From Candidatus Competibacteraceae bacterium (GTDB lineage Bacteria > Pseudomonadota > Gammaproteobacteria > Competibacterales > Competibacteraceae), in contig JADJPA010000001.1 of assembly GCA_016713505.1 (NCBI GenBank), forward strand, positions 2,679,501 through 2,743,500: a stretch of DNA of 64,000 nucleotides, read 5' to 3'. The notes below the pieces were generated by a model. It was not told where the DNA came from. It was given only the letters and a program-made list of their open reading frames with translations, and made no database searches. A program made the position numbers and the translations under genes. Below are positions 1 through 8,887 of the stretch, piece after piece; position 1 is the stretch's first letter; the number at the start of each line of letters is the position of its first letter.

Positions 1-252
1 TATCCGTTTCGGTGCAAGGGCTGCGGGAAAGAAGAAATCTGGACAGCGGCGCAGCAGCGCTGGTGGTACGAAGAAGCGCACGGCGACGTGTGGACGGTCG
101 CGGTGCGCTGTCGGCCCTGCCGCCAGCAGGAAAGAAGCCGGAAAGTGGAAGCCCGGCGCATCCATTTGGAAGGGGTGGCCGCTAAAACGCGGGCGGTCGA
201 TGGCGCAAAAGCCATCAGCCGCCCGCCGCTCGGCCGCGACGTTAACCCTTAG
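1..252 (+). CDS. Zinc-ribbon domain protein, C-terminal part (5' end outside the window)
   Basis: The open frame runs from the first base to a TAG at 250-252 and encodes 83 residues with no start inside the window. It begins inside a zinc ribbon: a CxxC pair (CKGC) is followed by the block EEIWTAAQQRWWYE and a second CxxC (CRPC). This spacing and the aromatic QQRWWYE block match the small 'probable zinc-ribbon' family (zf-trcl type) of proteobacteria, whose function is unknown. The last 11 bases overlap the end of the convergent prpE gene. The residues after the second CxxC are basic and low in complexity. The family call is from memory of the motif, and the missing N-terminus could carry more domains. 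Confidence 0.7.
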   Translation, partial: YPFRCKGCGKEEIWTAAQQRWWYEEAHGDVWTVAVRCRPCRQQERSRKVEARRIHLEGVAAKTRAVDGAKAISRPPLGRDVNP

Positions 253-2140
253 CTGCGTAGCCGATGGTTTTCAGCGCGTCCTTGATCTCATCCAAGATCA
301 CCGGATCGTCGATGGTAGCCGGCACCTTGTACTCCACGCTATCGGCGATCTTATGCATGGTGCCGCGCAGGATTTTGCCGGAACGGGTCTTGGGCAAGCG
401 GTTGACCACCACCGCGTTCTTGAAGGCCGCGACCGGGCCGATCCGCTCGCGGACCATCGCCACGACTTCCTTGCTGATGTCCTCGTGCGAGCGATCGACG
501 CCGCTCTTCAACACGATGAAGCCCAAGGGCAATTGGCCTTTCATCTCGTCGTTGACGCCGATCACCGCGCATTCGGCCACGTCGGGATGCGAGGCCAGCA
601 CCTCCTCCATGGCCCCGGTGGACAGCCGGTGGCCGGCCACGTTGATCACGTCGTCCACCCGCCCCATGACGAAGATGTAACCCTCTTCGTCGATGTAGCC
701 GGAATCACCGGTGGTGTAGTAGCCGGGATTCTCCTCGTAATAGGCGTCGCGGCAGCGCTTGTCGGCGTTCCACAGCGTCGTGAACGCGCCGGGGGCCATC
801 GGCAGTTTCATCACCAGCGAACCTTCGTTGCCGGCCGGCACCGGATGACCGTCCGCGCCCAGGGCTTGCACGTTCCAACCCGGCATCGCTTTACTGGTCG
901 AGCCGTATTTGACCGGCAAGCGCTCGATCCCCAGCGGAATGCCGGCGATGGCCCAGCCGGTTTCGGTCTGCCACCAATGATCCACCACCGGCACCTTCAG
1001 ATGGTCCTCGGCCCAGTGCAAGGTGTCGGGATCGCAGCGCTCGCCCGCCAAAAACAGGGCGCGGAAGTGGGAGAGGTCGTATTTTTTGAGCAGCTCGCCG
1101 TGGGGGTCTTCCCGCTTGATGGCGCGGAAGGCGGTCGGGGCGGTGAACAGCACCGGGATGCGATGCTGGCTGATCACCCGCCAGAACGCGCCGGCGTCGG
1201 GGGTGCCGACCGGCTTGCCTTCGTAAAGGGTCGCGGTGGCCCCGTGGATCATCGGCCCATAGGCGATGTAGGAATGGCCGACCTGCCAACCCACGTCCGA
1301 GGCGGCCCACATGGTCTCGCCCGGCTTGACGGTGTAGAAATTCTGCATGGTCCAACAGGTGGCGACCGTATGGCCGCCGTTGTCGCGGACGATGCCCTTG
1401 GGTTGGCCGGTGGTGCCGGAGGTATACAGGATATACAACGGATCGGTGGCGGCCACCGGCACGCAATCGACCGGACTCGCCCCCGCCATCAGTTCGTCCC
1501 AGTCGTGATCGCGGCCGGCTTTTAACGGCGCTTTAACCTGCGGCCGTTGCAGGATGACGCAGGCGGACGGCTTGTGAGAGGCCATGTCGAGCGCGGCGTC
1601 GAGCAGCGGCTTGTAGGGCAGCACCTTCGCGCCTTCGATGCCGCACGAGGCCGACACCACCGCCTTGGGGGTGGCGTCGTTGATGCGGGTCGCCAGTTCG
1701 TTGGAGGCGAAGCCGCCGAACACCACCGAGTGAATCGCGCCGAGCCGGGCGCAGGCCAACATGGCGACCACCGCTTGCGGTACCATCGGCATGTAAATGA
1801 TCACCCGATCGCCCTTGTTGACGCCCACTTTCCGCAGCGCGCCGGCGAAGCGCGACACCAAATCCAGCATTTCGCGGAAGGTGAAGGTACGGACGGTGTC
1901 GGTCACCGGGCTGTCGTAAATCAGGGCGACTTGATCCGCCCGCCCGCCCGCGACGTGCCGGTCGAGCGCGTTATAGCAGGTGTTCAGCTCACCGCCGGCG
2001 AACCAGCGATAAAACGGCGCTCGGCTGTCGTCCAGCACCTTGTCCCACGGTTTGAACCAGTCGATGGCCGCCGCCGCCTCGCTCCAAAATCCGACGGGAT
2101 CGGTGATGGAACGGCGGTAAATACTGTCGTAAGAACCCAT
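242..2140 (-). CDS. prpE: Propionyl-CoA synthetase (propionate-CoA ligase, PrpE type)
   Basis: This 632-residue AMP-forming acyl-CoA synthetase activates propionate (and probably acetate) to the CoA thioester in the cytoplasm through an acyl-adenylate. The adenylate-binding loop YTSGTTGQPKG is at residues 239-249, followed by VRDNGGH, which is typical of PrpE. The adenylation core WWQTETGW and the C-terminal SGKILRG with Lys589, the lysine usually controlled by acetylation, are all intact. The N-terminal YDSIYRRSITDPVGFW and full length favour PrpE over Acs. The ATG is preceded by GAGGAGG. No methylcitrate-cycle genes are adjacent, so the gene stands alone, behind a 231-bp AT-rich upstream region with inverted repeats. 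Acetate as an equal substrate cannot be excluded. Confidence 0.9.
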   Translation of the reverse strand: MGSYDSIYRRSITDPVGFWSEAAAAIDWFKPWDKVLDDSRAPFYRWFAGGELNTCYNALDRHVAGGRADQVALIYDSPVTDTVRTFTFREMLDLVSRFAGALRKVGVNKGDRVIIYMPMVPQAVVAMLACARLGAIHSVVFGGFASNELATRINDATPKAVVSASCGIEGAKVLPYKPLLDAALDMASHKPSACVILQRPQVKAPLKAGRDHDWDELMAGASPVDCVPVAATDPLYILYTSGTTGQPKGIVRDNGGHTVATCWTMQNFYTVKPGETMWAASDVGWQVGHSYIAYGPMIHGATATLYEGKPVGTPDAGAFWRVISQHRIPVLFTAPTAFRAIKREDPHGELLKKYDLSHFRALFLAGERCDPDTLHWAEDHLKVPVVDHWWQTETGWAIAGIPLGIERLPVKYGSTSKAMPGWNVQALGADGHPVPAGNEGSLVMKLPMAPGAFTTLWNADKRCRDAYYEENPGYYTTGDSGYIDEEGYIFVMGRVDDVINVAGHRLSTGAMEEVLASHPDVAECAVIGVNDEMKGQLPLGFIVLKSGVDRSHEDISKEVVAMVRERIGPVAAFKNAVVVNRLPKTRSGKILRGTMHKIADSVEYKVPATIDDPVILDEIKDALKTIGYAAKG

Positions 2141-2209
2141 GGTGCAACCTCCTCGCGCTGTCGTTTTGTTATTCGGTCACGGACGCTTTTAAAGCTCGTC
2201 GATCATTGT

Positions 2210-2264
2210 CTTAGAATTTTACTAAGTCTTTATCCTCATTAAAAAAATGACCGTATAAGGATAA
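2210..2264. promoter_or_regulatory. Inverted repeats in the prpE upstream region
   Basis: Two dyads sit in the AT-rich gap between prpE and the glucoamylase. CTTAG (2210-2214) pairs with CTAAG (2222-2226), separated by seven A/T bases. TTATCCT (2230-2236) is the exact inverse of AGGATAA (2258-2264), and between them lies the smaller palindrome CATT-AAAAA-AATG. The surroundings are clearly richer in A/T than the genes. Symmetric sites like these upstream of prpE are compatible with operators or a regulated promoter. No regulator is identified and no sigma-54 -24/-12 element was seen. Confidence 0.4.
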
Positions 2265-2371
2265 TCGAGTGTTAAAAGTCTAGCCAACAAAACCACAGGG
2301 CGAGGGAAATTGGCGAGCGCGCGGGCAACCCTCCTGACTGTGGCCTGACCGACCGACTGAGAAAACCTTGC

Positions 2372-4813
2372 TCAGGGCCTGCGCGCGACTGAATAAGAAT
2401 CCCAGATGGCGCGGTCGGCCAGCGACTTCACCAGTTTGATGTATTCGGCGTGCGACCACGCCAGCGGGGTCGCGCTGTCGGTGCCTTCGCCGATTGCGAA
2501 ATGGTGCGTCGAATTGTCGCCGACCCCATCGAAAACCTGCTCCGGCAACATCAATCCCTCGTTGGCGAACTGTTCCATGGCGCCGGCATAGACCATTTTC
2601 AAATCATTGATTTGCTGAACCGTAATTTGGCCGCCGTTCGCCGCCTTGACGCGCTCCAACTCGAAATGGCCGCGCTCGCCGGTAAAGATCGGCCACACCC
2701 GGCCGCGCTGCGCGGTGTTTCCGCCTTCATAATTGCCGCCGTTATCCGTGCGTTCGCCGTAGCCGTCGTTGCCGTAGCGCCGCCAGCCCGGATAATCGGA
2801 CCGTCCGCTAAAGGTGAACAGATATTTGACTCGCAGATTCTCAGGCAGGCTCGTGTCGTCCAACTCGTCCAGGGAATCGATGATCTGGGGATCGTTCGCC
2901 GGCAGCACGCCGTAACGAACCAGTTCGAGAAAGCCCGCGTCCAGCACTTCCTTTTCGCTGAGCGCCGGTTTGCCATTACTGCCGTCGATGGAATCGCCGT
3001 CGTTCGGATTTTCATTCTTGGTGATGCGCAGATAATACCGGCCGTTGTCCGGGCCGCTATTAAAAACGCCGCTGGTGGTAAATAGCGTATTGGCGAGCTT
3101 GCTCTTGATTTGATCGGCTTTTTGTTCGTACCAGGCGGCGGCTCCGGGATCGCCCGCGTGGCGCGCGATGTCGGCGGCGGCCAGCAGTCCGGTGATGATC
3201 GCCGCTTCGGTCGAGGGCGAATAACCGGCTTGCTCCTCCCAGCGTTCCATCCGAGTCCAGGGAGGCGTCACCGCATAGTCATTGGTGTTGCCGTCTTGGA
3301 AAGTCAGCTTGATCTGACCGCCGTTGGACATAAACTCGGCCGCCGGCTTGATCATCGACCAATACTTGCCGTTGATTTCGCTGTCGGAAAGCACGCCGTT
3401 CTTCCACAGTTTCCAGCCCAGCATGACCGGCATCGCGGTCTGGTCCATCTGGAGATGGACCCACTCCAGGCTGCCGTCGACATGGGTTTTTTGCAGAAAC
3501 CAGCCGGGGCGGCTGCTTTCGATCTTGAGTCCGGCGCGGGTGATCGCAGGGGTTCGCACCTGAACTTGGGGCAGGTACTCGAAGGCGACCCGCGGCGTTT
3601 CCCGATCGCCCAAAGCCAGCAAAGCCATCGCGCATTGATAGAAATCGCGCGGCCAAACCGCCCGGTAGCCCGTCTCGAATTCATTGGCCGGCCGGGTTTC
3701 GCCCCAGGGGATCGACAAGGACGCGATCAGCGCTCCCGGATTTTGTTTGTCCTCCATCGCCTTGAGCACCATCGCGCTGGCGTACAGCAGCTTGCCGCCG
3801 TCGGCCGTCGCCCCGGTCATGGCCGACAAATTGGGCAAGCTGTTCAGATAGTCCTCCCAGCCGATGGCGGCTCCTTCCCCGTTGTATTTCTTCAGCAGCG
3901 AATCGTAGCCTTCCTGAAGCGAGCCGTCGGCTTGGCTCATGGCGGCGTCGTGCGAAGACCCATAGCCGACGGCGATATCGAAGATCTTGGACTGGTTGGC
4001 GTTGAGGGTTTCCAGTTTCGCCATCATGACCACGTTGCCGCCGCCGTCATCGGCCCAGTCGTAATCCCAGTCCATGACGCCGTTATCGCGCAGATCGGTC
4101 CAGCCGTCGGATGTGCCCTCAAAACCGGCCGACATCTTCACGAACTGAGCCGTGGCGCGCAGGCTGAGAAACTTGTCTTGATGTTGGCGGGCGTTCAGAT
4201 AACCCTCGCCGCGAGCGTCCCGGCCGACATAGGCCACATCGTAACGACCGGAATTGCCGATGTGCGGATCGATCAAAATATAGGGTGTGACGTTGTTCTC
4301 CTTGGCGGTGAACTTCACGCGCACGAACAGGGTTTGTCGGTCCGGGTCGGTGAAGACGCTCTTTTCGATAACGTATTTGCCGTTATTGGCCGTGTTGACG
4401 ATCTTGTAAGCGAGCGATTTGGGTCGGCCGCTGGAATCGGTATATAAGTATTCAACTTTATGATCGGTGGCCTTTTTCTCCTCATCGAAAAAGCCGTTTC
4501 CCGCGACCAGAAACTGCAAATCCTTAATTTGCGCCTCATCGATCCGCCCGTAAGCGGTCTCGGTAATGATGCCCTGCGCGATGGAAAACCAGACTTTTGA
4601 AATAGGTCCGGTCGGCCCGTTATCTTGGTACTGTCGGTTGACGTAACGCTCGTAGGACGTGCCGATTCCCGTTTTTCCAGCATAGGTCCAAGTGGCGTTA
4701 CTCTGGGATTGTTGCGCTCCAGGCGCGCCGCCCGCCGCCAGCGCCGGCAGGGCAAACCCTAGAGCGGAACCAAAAACCGAAGCTTCGATGAGCGATCTCG
4801 TTCGACGATTCAT
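2372..4813 (-). CDS. Secreted glucoamylase (glycoside hydrolase family 15)
   Basis: This 813-residue exo-acting glucan 1,4-alpha-glucosidase releases glucose from starch, maltodextrin or related alpha-glucans. Residues 1 to about 27 form a signal peptide ending ALPALAA, so it acts in the periplasm or outside. An N-terminal beta-sandwich-like region of about 270 residues precedes the (alpha/alpha)6 catalytic domain. GH15 landmarks are WPRDFYQCA, RMERWEEQAGYSPST (probable general acid Glu) and RVWPIFTGERGHFELE (probable general base Glu). I chose the ATG at 4813 because GGAGG lies seven bases upstream; an in-frame TTG five codons earlier would add residues before the signal peptide. It follows the histidine kinase by 57 bp on the same strand and could be co-transcribed. 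Dextran- or trehalose-type specificity is also possible within GH15. Confidence 0.88.
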   Translation of the reverse strand: MNRRTRSLIEASVFGSALGFALPALAAGGAPGAQQSQSNATWTYAGKTGIGTSYERYVNRQYQDNGPTGPISKVWFSIAQGIITETAYGRIDEAQIKDLQFLVAGNGFFDEEKKATDHKVEYLYTDSSGRPKSLAYKIVNTANNGKYVIEKSVFTDPDRQTLFVRVKFTAKENNVTPYILIDPHIGNSGRYDVAYVGRDARGEGYLNARQHQDKFLSLRATAQFVKMSAGFEGTSDGWTDLRDNGVMDWDYDWADDGGGNVVMMAKLETLNANQSKIFDIAVGYGSSHDAAMSQADGSLQEGYDSLLKKYNGEGAAIGWEDYLNSLPNLSAMTGATADGGKLLYASAMVLKAMEDKQNPGALIASLSIPWGETRPANEFETGYRAVWPRDFYQCAMALLALGDRETPRVAFEYLPQVQVRTPAITRAGLKIESSRPGWFLQKTHVDGSLEWVHLQMDQTAMPVMLGWKLWKNGVLSDSEINGKYWSMIKPAAEFMSNGGQIKLTFQDGNTNDYAVTPPWTRMERWEEQAGYSPSTEAAIITGLLAAADIARHAGDPGAAAWYEQKADQIKSKLANTLFTTSGVFNSGPDNGRYYLRITKNENPNDGDSIDGSNGKPALSEKEVLDAGFLELVRYGVLPANDPQIIDSLDELDDTSLPENLRVKYLFTFSGRSDYPGWRRYGNDGYGERTDNGGNYEGGNTAQRGRVWPIFTGERGHFELERVKAANGGQITVQQINDLKMVYAGAMEQFANEGLMLPEQVFDGVGDNSTHHFAIGEGTDSATPLAWSHAEYIKLVKSLADRAIWDSYSVARRP

Positions 4814-4870
4814 GGGTTCCTCCAGCAAATCGAAAATGATTCGGCTCTGAAACCTGATGAGTGCGGGGTC

Positions 4871-6496
4871 CTAAATCGCGCGCGGCAATTCAATCAACCA
4901 CCGCGTGCCCGCCGTGCAGGGCGCGAGTTCGATGGACCCATTGTGAGCCGCCAGCAGGGATTTGACCACCGCCAAACCCAAGCCGGTGCCGCCTCGGGCG
5001 CGGGCGGTGGTGAAAAACGGCTCGAACACCCGCGCCGCGTTGGCGGTGGAAATGCCCGAACCATCATCCGCGACCTCAAGCCGCAAACGACCGTCGCCCG
5101 TCTCGGTTTTGAAGTCCGAGCACGCCACGGTCACGGTCACTGCCTCGCCGCCGTGCTGGCGGGCGTTGTCGAGCAGATTGCTCAACAGCGAATCCAGCAC
5201 CTCCTCGGCCATCGCCACGCTCGACGCCGGCAGCGGTTCGACGACTTCGACCTTTGAACCCGCCTCGCGATAGCGGGCGACGAGACGGCCGATCGCGGCG
5301 GCGATTTCAGCGCGGTCGGCGGGCGCGGCCTGCATCACGTCGGCGCGGGCCAATTCCAACAGCCGCCGCACCAAGCGCTCCAAGCGCAGCGCGTCCTGAT
5401 CGAGATTGTCCAGAAAGCGCTCGCGCTCGGTGGCGGTCATGGTGTCGAGATGGTCGCGCAGCAGCTCCACCGCGCCGCGGATGCCGGTCAGCGGCGTCTT
5501 GAACTCGTGGGAAACGTGAGCGGCGAAGGTGCGGATGTAATCGGCGCGCTGTTCCAGATGGCCCGCCATCGTCACCACGGCTTGCGATAAATCGGCGATT
5601 TCGCGGGTGATTGGCCGAGCCAGCGCCGTCATCGCGCCCTTTTCGCCGGCGGTGGCGCGCCGCGCTTGCCGGACCAGCCGCCGCAGCGGCCGCACCACCG
5701 CGAACGAGGTCAGCACCGACATCGCGATCACGGTCGCCAGCAACAAACCCGCCGCCGCCAGCAGGTGATAGCGCTTGCCGTGCAGCACCTGGGACAGCGA
5801 AGCGGGCGTGCGCCACAACAGCACCGCCGCCACCACCCGCCGGTCGTGGAGGATCGGCGCGGCGACGAACACCCGTAACAACGTTCCGCGGCTGATGGAG
5901 TCGATGGCCGGCGGCGCGGCGTCGGGCAGGCGCTCGCGCAGCAGGCTGAGCGGCTCGCCGTTCAAGGCTCGGCGCACTTCGTCAAACCCCGTCAGGGAGC
6001 GGCCCAGACTGGGGCCGGTGGTGGCGACTACCGTCCCCCGCGTGTCGGTGACGGCGATGCCCGCCAAGGTCATCACTTGGGCGTCCACCAGCAAGGCTTG
6101 CAACTCCTGACCGACCGCTTGGGCGTGAGGATCGGGCGACGCGAACGCCTCGACCGTTTCCGGCGGCGGCGGATGCACGGTGTCCTGCGCTAAATCCAAA
6201 CGCGCCGGACGGGGCCGCCAGCGCGCTTCGCGGGTGTGAAACTGGAGCCAGGGCGGCGCGAGCGGCAACCCATATTCAGGATCGGCCGCCGTTTGGGGAG
6301 CCAGCCGCTCCAGCGCGGCGCGGTAGCTGGCGGCGACGAAAGCGGCTTGCGCGATCAATTCCGATTCGGTTTGCCGGACCAGGGCGCTGTCGTACAGCCG
6401 CAGCGCCTCCAAACCCAACAGCGGCAGCCACAGCGCGGTCAGATTGACCGCCAGCAACAGGTGATGCAGCTTGAGCCGGGGCCGGGACGCCGCCAT
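4871..6496 (-). CDS. Membrane sensor histidine kinase of the exosortase locus (PdsS-like)
   Basis: This 541-residue inner-membrane kinase probably phosphorylates the response regulator encoded directly upstream. Visible parts in order are: a transmembrane helix at about 12-30; a periplasmic sensor region of about 210 residues; a second helix at about 244-268; a HAMP linker; a HisKA helix with phospho-acceptor His330 in HVSHEFKTPL; and a HATPase with N box (LLDNARQHG), G1 (ADDGSGIS), F box (FEPFFTT) and G2 (GGTGLGLAVV). All catalytic boxes are intact. The ATG directly abuts the regulator's stop codon, with no intergenic base. Its position opposite an exosortase and a VIT-VWA protein parallels the 'proteobacterial dedicated sortase system' kinase/regulator pair known from TIGRFAM. 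Family membership is an inference. Confidence 0.85.
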   Translation of the reverse strand: MAASRPRLKLHHLLLAVNLTALWLPLLGLEALRLYDSALVRQTESELIAQAAFVAASYRAALERLAPQTAADPEYGLPLAPPWLQFHTREARWRPRPARLDLAQDTVHPPPPETVEAFASPDPHAQAVGQELQALLVDAQVMTLAGIAVTDTRGTVVATTGPSLGRSLTGFDEVRRALNGEPLSLLRERLPDAAPPAIDSISRGTLLRVFVAAPILHDRRVVAAVLLWRTPASLSQVLHGKRYHLLAAAGLLLATVIAMSVLTSFAVVRPLRRLVRQARRATAGEKGAMTALARPITREIADLSQAVVTMAGHLEQRADYIRTFAAHVSHEFKTPLTGIRGAVELLRDHLDTMTATERERFLDNLDQDALRLERLVRRLLELARADVMQAAPADRAEIAAAIGRLVARYREAGSKVEVVEPLPASSVAMAEEVLDSLLSNLLDNARQHGGEAVTVTVACSDFKTETGDGRLRLEVADDGSGISTANAARVFEPFFTTARARGGTGLGLAVVKSLLAAHNGSIELAPCTAGTRWLIELPRAI

Positions 6497-7186
6497 CTAG
6501 CACGGCCCCAGCCGGTAGCCGATCCCGTGCAAGGTTTCGATGGGGTCCGCGCCGAGGGACTTGAATTTGGCGCGGACCCGGCGGACGTGGCTGTCGATGG
6601 TGCGGTCGCTGACCACCCGATAATCCTGATAGCCCCCATCCATCAGTTGATCGCGGTTGAACACCTTGCCGGGATGCGCGAGTAAGGTACGCAAGATGCT
6701 GAATTCGGTCAGGGTCAGCACCACCTCCTGCCCTTGCCAAAAGGCGGCGTAGCGATCCGCGTCCAACCGCAGCCGCCCGTGTTCGAGCCAGCGTCCGCTC
6801 GAAGCCGCAGGATCGCGCCGTTCTTCCTTGCCGCGCCGCAGGATCGCTTTTGCTCTGGCTACTAGCTCGCGCGGGCTAAACGGCTTGGTCACGTAATCGT
6901 CGCCGCCCAGTTCCAAGCCCAAAATGCGATCCACCTCATCGTCGCGCGAGGACAGAAAAATGATGGGAACGGCGCTGGTCCGACGCAGCGCTTTACAGAC
7001 TTCAGTGCCGTCCAGCTCCGGCATCACGATATCCAGCACAACTAAATCGGGCCGGGTTTCCTGAAACCGCTTGAGGGCCTGTTCGCCGTCCTCGGCTTCC
7101 ACGGTCGTGAAGCCGTCTTTTTTCAAGGCGAAACAGATCACGTCGCGGATGTGCGGATCGTCGTCGACAACCAGGATGGTGGGCAT
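6497..7186 (-). CDS. OmpR/PhoB-family response regulator of the exosortase locus (PdsR-like)
   Basis: This 229-residue two-domain transcription factor has an N-terminal receiver with the acidic pair near residues 8-10, phospho-acceptor Asp52 in LDIVMPELDG, and the conserved Lys in YVTKPFSPRE. After a charged linker comes a winged-helix DNA-binding domain ending RTIDSHVRRVRAKF...IETLHGIGYRLG. It is transcribed away from the exosortase gene, with 177 bp between the two starts, and is translationally contiguous with the kinase. Regulators of this class bind direct repeats spaced about one helical turn. Such repeats (TTGCAC) lie in the divergent region at 7240-7298, so it probably regulates both its own operon and the exosortase genes. 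That target assignment is inference. Confidence 0.9.
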   Translation of the reverse strand: MPTILVVDDDPHIRDVICFALKKDGFTTVEAEDGEQALKRFQETRPDLVVLDIVMPELDGTEVCKALRRTSAVPIIFLSSRDDEVDRILGLELGGDDYVTKPFSPRELVARAKAILRRGKEERRDPAASSGRWLEHGRLRLDADRYAAFWQGQEVVLTLTEFSILRTLLAHPGKVFNRDQLMDGGYQDYRVVSDRTIDSHVRRVRAKFKSLGADPIETLHGIGYRLGPC

Positions 7187-7239
7187 GAGTCCGTCAGCTT
7201 AAACGCAGCAGATACCAGCGGGGCAACAGCTTAGCGCCG

Positions 7240-7298
7240 TTGCGGGAGCGGCGGAACCGCTTGCACCGGTTTTGCACGATTCTTCCTCGCTTTTGCAC
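7240..7298. promoter_or_regulatory. Helically phased TTGCAC direct repeats, candidate response-regulator sites
   Basis: TTGCAC occurs at 7261-7266, 7272-7277 and 7293-7298. The last two sit inside identical TTTTGCAC octamers exactly 21 bp apart. Degenerate copies in the same register are TTGCGG at 7240 and TTCCTC at 7283. Start-to-start intervals are 21, 11, 11 and 10 bp, so all copies fall on one face of the helix, as expected for tandem OmpR-family sites. The array lies between the regulator gene (minus strand) and the exosortase gene (plus strand), just upstream of the likely exosortase promoter. Confidence 0.55.
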
Positions 7299-7330
7299 CA
7301 GCGCGCCATCAGGCGCGCACCTCCGCTTTC

Positions 7331-7336
7331 CATACT
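7331..7336 (+). promoter_or_regulatory. Possible -10 element for the exosortase operon
   Basis: CATACT at 7331-7336 matches four of six bases of the sigma-70 -10 consensus and lies 28 bp before the exosortase ATG. No good -35 hexamer is present about 17 bp upstream. This would fit activation by a regulator bound at the TTGCAC array, which ends about 33 bp before it. It is weak evidence on its own. Confidence 0.25.
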
Positions 7337-7363
7337 GCGCTGGCGATCCAACGGAGACTCGCC

Positions 7364-8869
7364 ATGCGCCAACCCCTGCTTCCACTCCTCGGTCCCGCCG
7401 CCCTGATCGGGGGACTCATACTGCTAGCCGCGCACCCGCTGTTGTGGCTGGTTCAGACTTGGTTCGATCCCGCCTACGATTCCCAGGGCTTGTGGGTGGC
7501 GGCGCTGGCCGGCGGTTTGCTGCTGTGGAGCGCGACCAGCCCCTTACAAGGGATCGACGCCCGCCAGCGCATGAACGGCGTCGGTTTGCTGGGGCTGACC
7601 GCCTTGTTGCGCTTGCTCGGCCAATGGTCGGGCGTCAACACCGTCGGCGCGGCGGCGCTGGCGGTGGATGTTTGCGCCATCGGTCTATTGCTGGGGCTGC
7701 GCCGCCGCGCCCGCCCGCTGTCGCCCGGCTGGCTGGCGGTGCTGTTCGCCTTCGCCTTGCCGGTCGAGCGCATCTTGCAACGCGGCTTCGGTTTCGCCTT
7801 GCAACAGGCGTCCGCCGCCGGCGCGTGCGGCGCGCTCAAATTGGGAAACGCGCCGGTTCATTGCGACGGATTGCAAATCCAATGGCACGAACACGTCGTG
7901 CTGGTCGATCTGCCTTGCTCCGGCACGCGCGGCTTGCTGCTGTTGCTGCTGTTGTTCGCGGCGCTCGCCGCGCGGGTGCGACCGACGCCGCGTCAGGCGG
8001 TTTGGGGCGCGCTGATCGCACTGGCGTCGGCGGCGCTCGGCAACAGCCTGCGCATCGTCGCCCTCGCGGTGGGCTTGGTTCACCGCGACGCCCTGGGCGG
8101 CTTGGATGTCTTCGCCGAACCCTGGCACAGCGGCCTCGGCCTGCTCACCTTGGCCTTGTCGGCCTTGCCGTTGGGGTGGTGGGCGCACTGGAGCCGACGC
8201 GCCGTCCTCCCTCAGCCGTCCGCCGCGTCCGCGACCGTTGCCGCGCCGGCCCTGTTGAGGGTCCGCCCGCTCGCGGGCGTGGCTTTCCTGATCGCCTGCG
8301 CCGGCATCGTCAGCGTGCCGCCGCAACCCTTGGATGTCGCCCGCCCGCAGGCCGCGCCGCGACTGCCCGACCGGATCGACATCTTCGCGGCCCTGCCCGG
8401 CGCGCTGACCGACCGGGAACAAAGCTACTTCACCCGCTACGGCGGCGGCGCGGCGCGGGCGGCTTACGGCCCGTTCGGCCTCTTGGTGGTGAGCACCTCC
8501 GCCCCGCTGCGCCACCTGCACTCGCCGGAGGAATGTCTGGCCGGCAGCGGCCACACGGTGCGCTATCTCGGCCAAACCGGCGGAATCACCCCCAGCGCGG
8601 TGTACCGCAGCACCGACCCGCAAGGCCGCGATTGGCGGATCACCGTCAGCTTCGTTTCGGAACGCGGGGAATGGACACCCCACGTCGCCGAGGCGATCTG
8701 GCGCTGGCTGCAAGCCCCCGGCACCACTTGGCGGATGATCCAGCGGATCGCGCCGTGGGAATTGCCGGAACCCCTGGTGGAAAACTTCGACGTCGCGGTA
8801 TGGCGGGCGTTGGACCTCTCGCCGTCCGCCTATCGTGGCACCCCGCAACCCCTGACCGTGAAACTCTAA
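7364..8869 (+). CDS. Exosortase fused to an EpsI-like C-terminal domain (possibly exosortase T)
   Basis: This 501-residue inner-membrane transpeptidase-like protein is predicted to cleave and sort a PEP-CTERM-type tail. Residues 1 to about 275 form several hydrophobic helices carrying the exosortase triad: Cys185 in LPCSGTRG, Arg230 in GNSLRIV and His255 in EPWHSGLG. The second half (about 280-490) is a periplasmic domain with HSPEECLAGSGH, resembling the HSPxxCLPGxG motif of EpsI/DUF3485 proteins, which are often separate genes in other exosortase loci. CGGAG precedes the ATG. The next gene, 18 bp downstream, encodes the apparent sole substrate. I recall a family called exosortase T that pairs with VIT-domain proteins; membership needs an HMM search. 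No polysaccharide or PEP-CTERM gene cluster is nearby. Confidence 0.82.
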   Translation: MRQPLLPLLGPAALIGGLILLAAHPLLWLVQTWFDPAYDSQGLWVAALAGGLLLWSATSPLQGIDARQRMNGVGLLGLTALLRLLGQWSGVNTVGAAALAVDVCAIGLLLGLRRRARPLSPGWLAVLFAFALPVERILQRGFGFALQQASAAGACGALKLGNAPVHCDGLQIQWHEHVVLVDLPCSGTRGLLLLLLLFAALAARVRPTPRQAVWGALIALASAALGNSLRIVALAVGLVHRDALGGLDVFAEPWHSGLGLLTLALSALPLGWWAHWSRRAVLPQPSAASATVAAPALLRVRPLAGVAFLIACAGIVSVPPQPLDVARPQAAPRLPDRIDIFAALPGALTDREQSYFTRYGGGAARAAYGPFGLLVVSTSAPLRHLHSPEECLAGSGHTVRYLGQTGGITPSAVYRSTDPQGRDWRITVSFVSERGEWTPHVAEAIWRWLQAPGTTWRMIQRIAPWELPEPLVENFDVAVWRALDLSPSAYRGTPQPLTVKL

Positions 8870-8887
8870 CTTTTCGAGGAAAATCCC

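Noticed and set aside
200..1525. 441-codon open frame on the plus strand, antisense to prpE
   Set aside because: It lies opposite a full-length PrpE with all motifs. Long antisense frames are expected in DNA this GC-rich, and the translation resembles no family.
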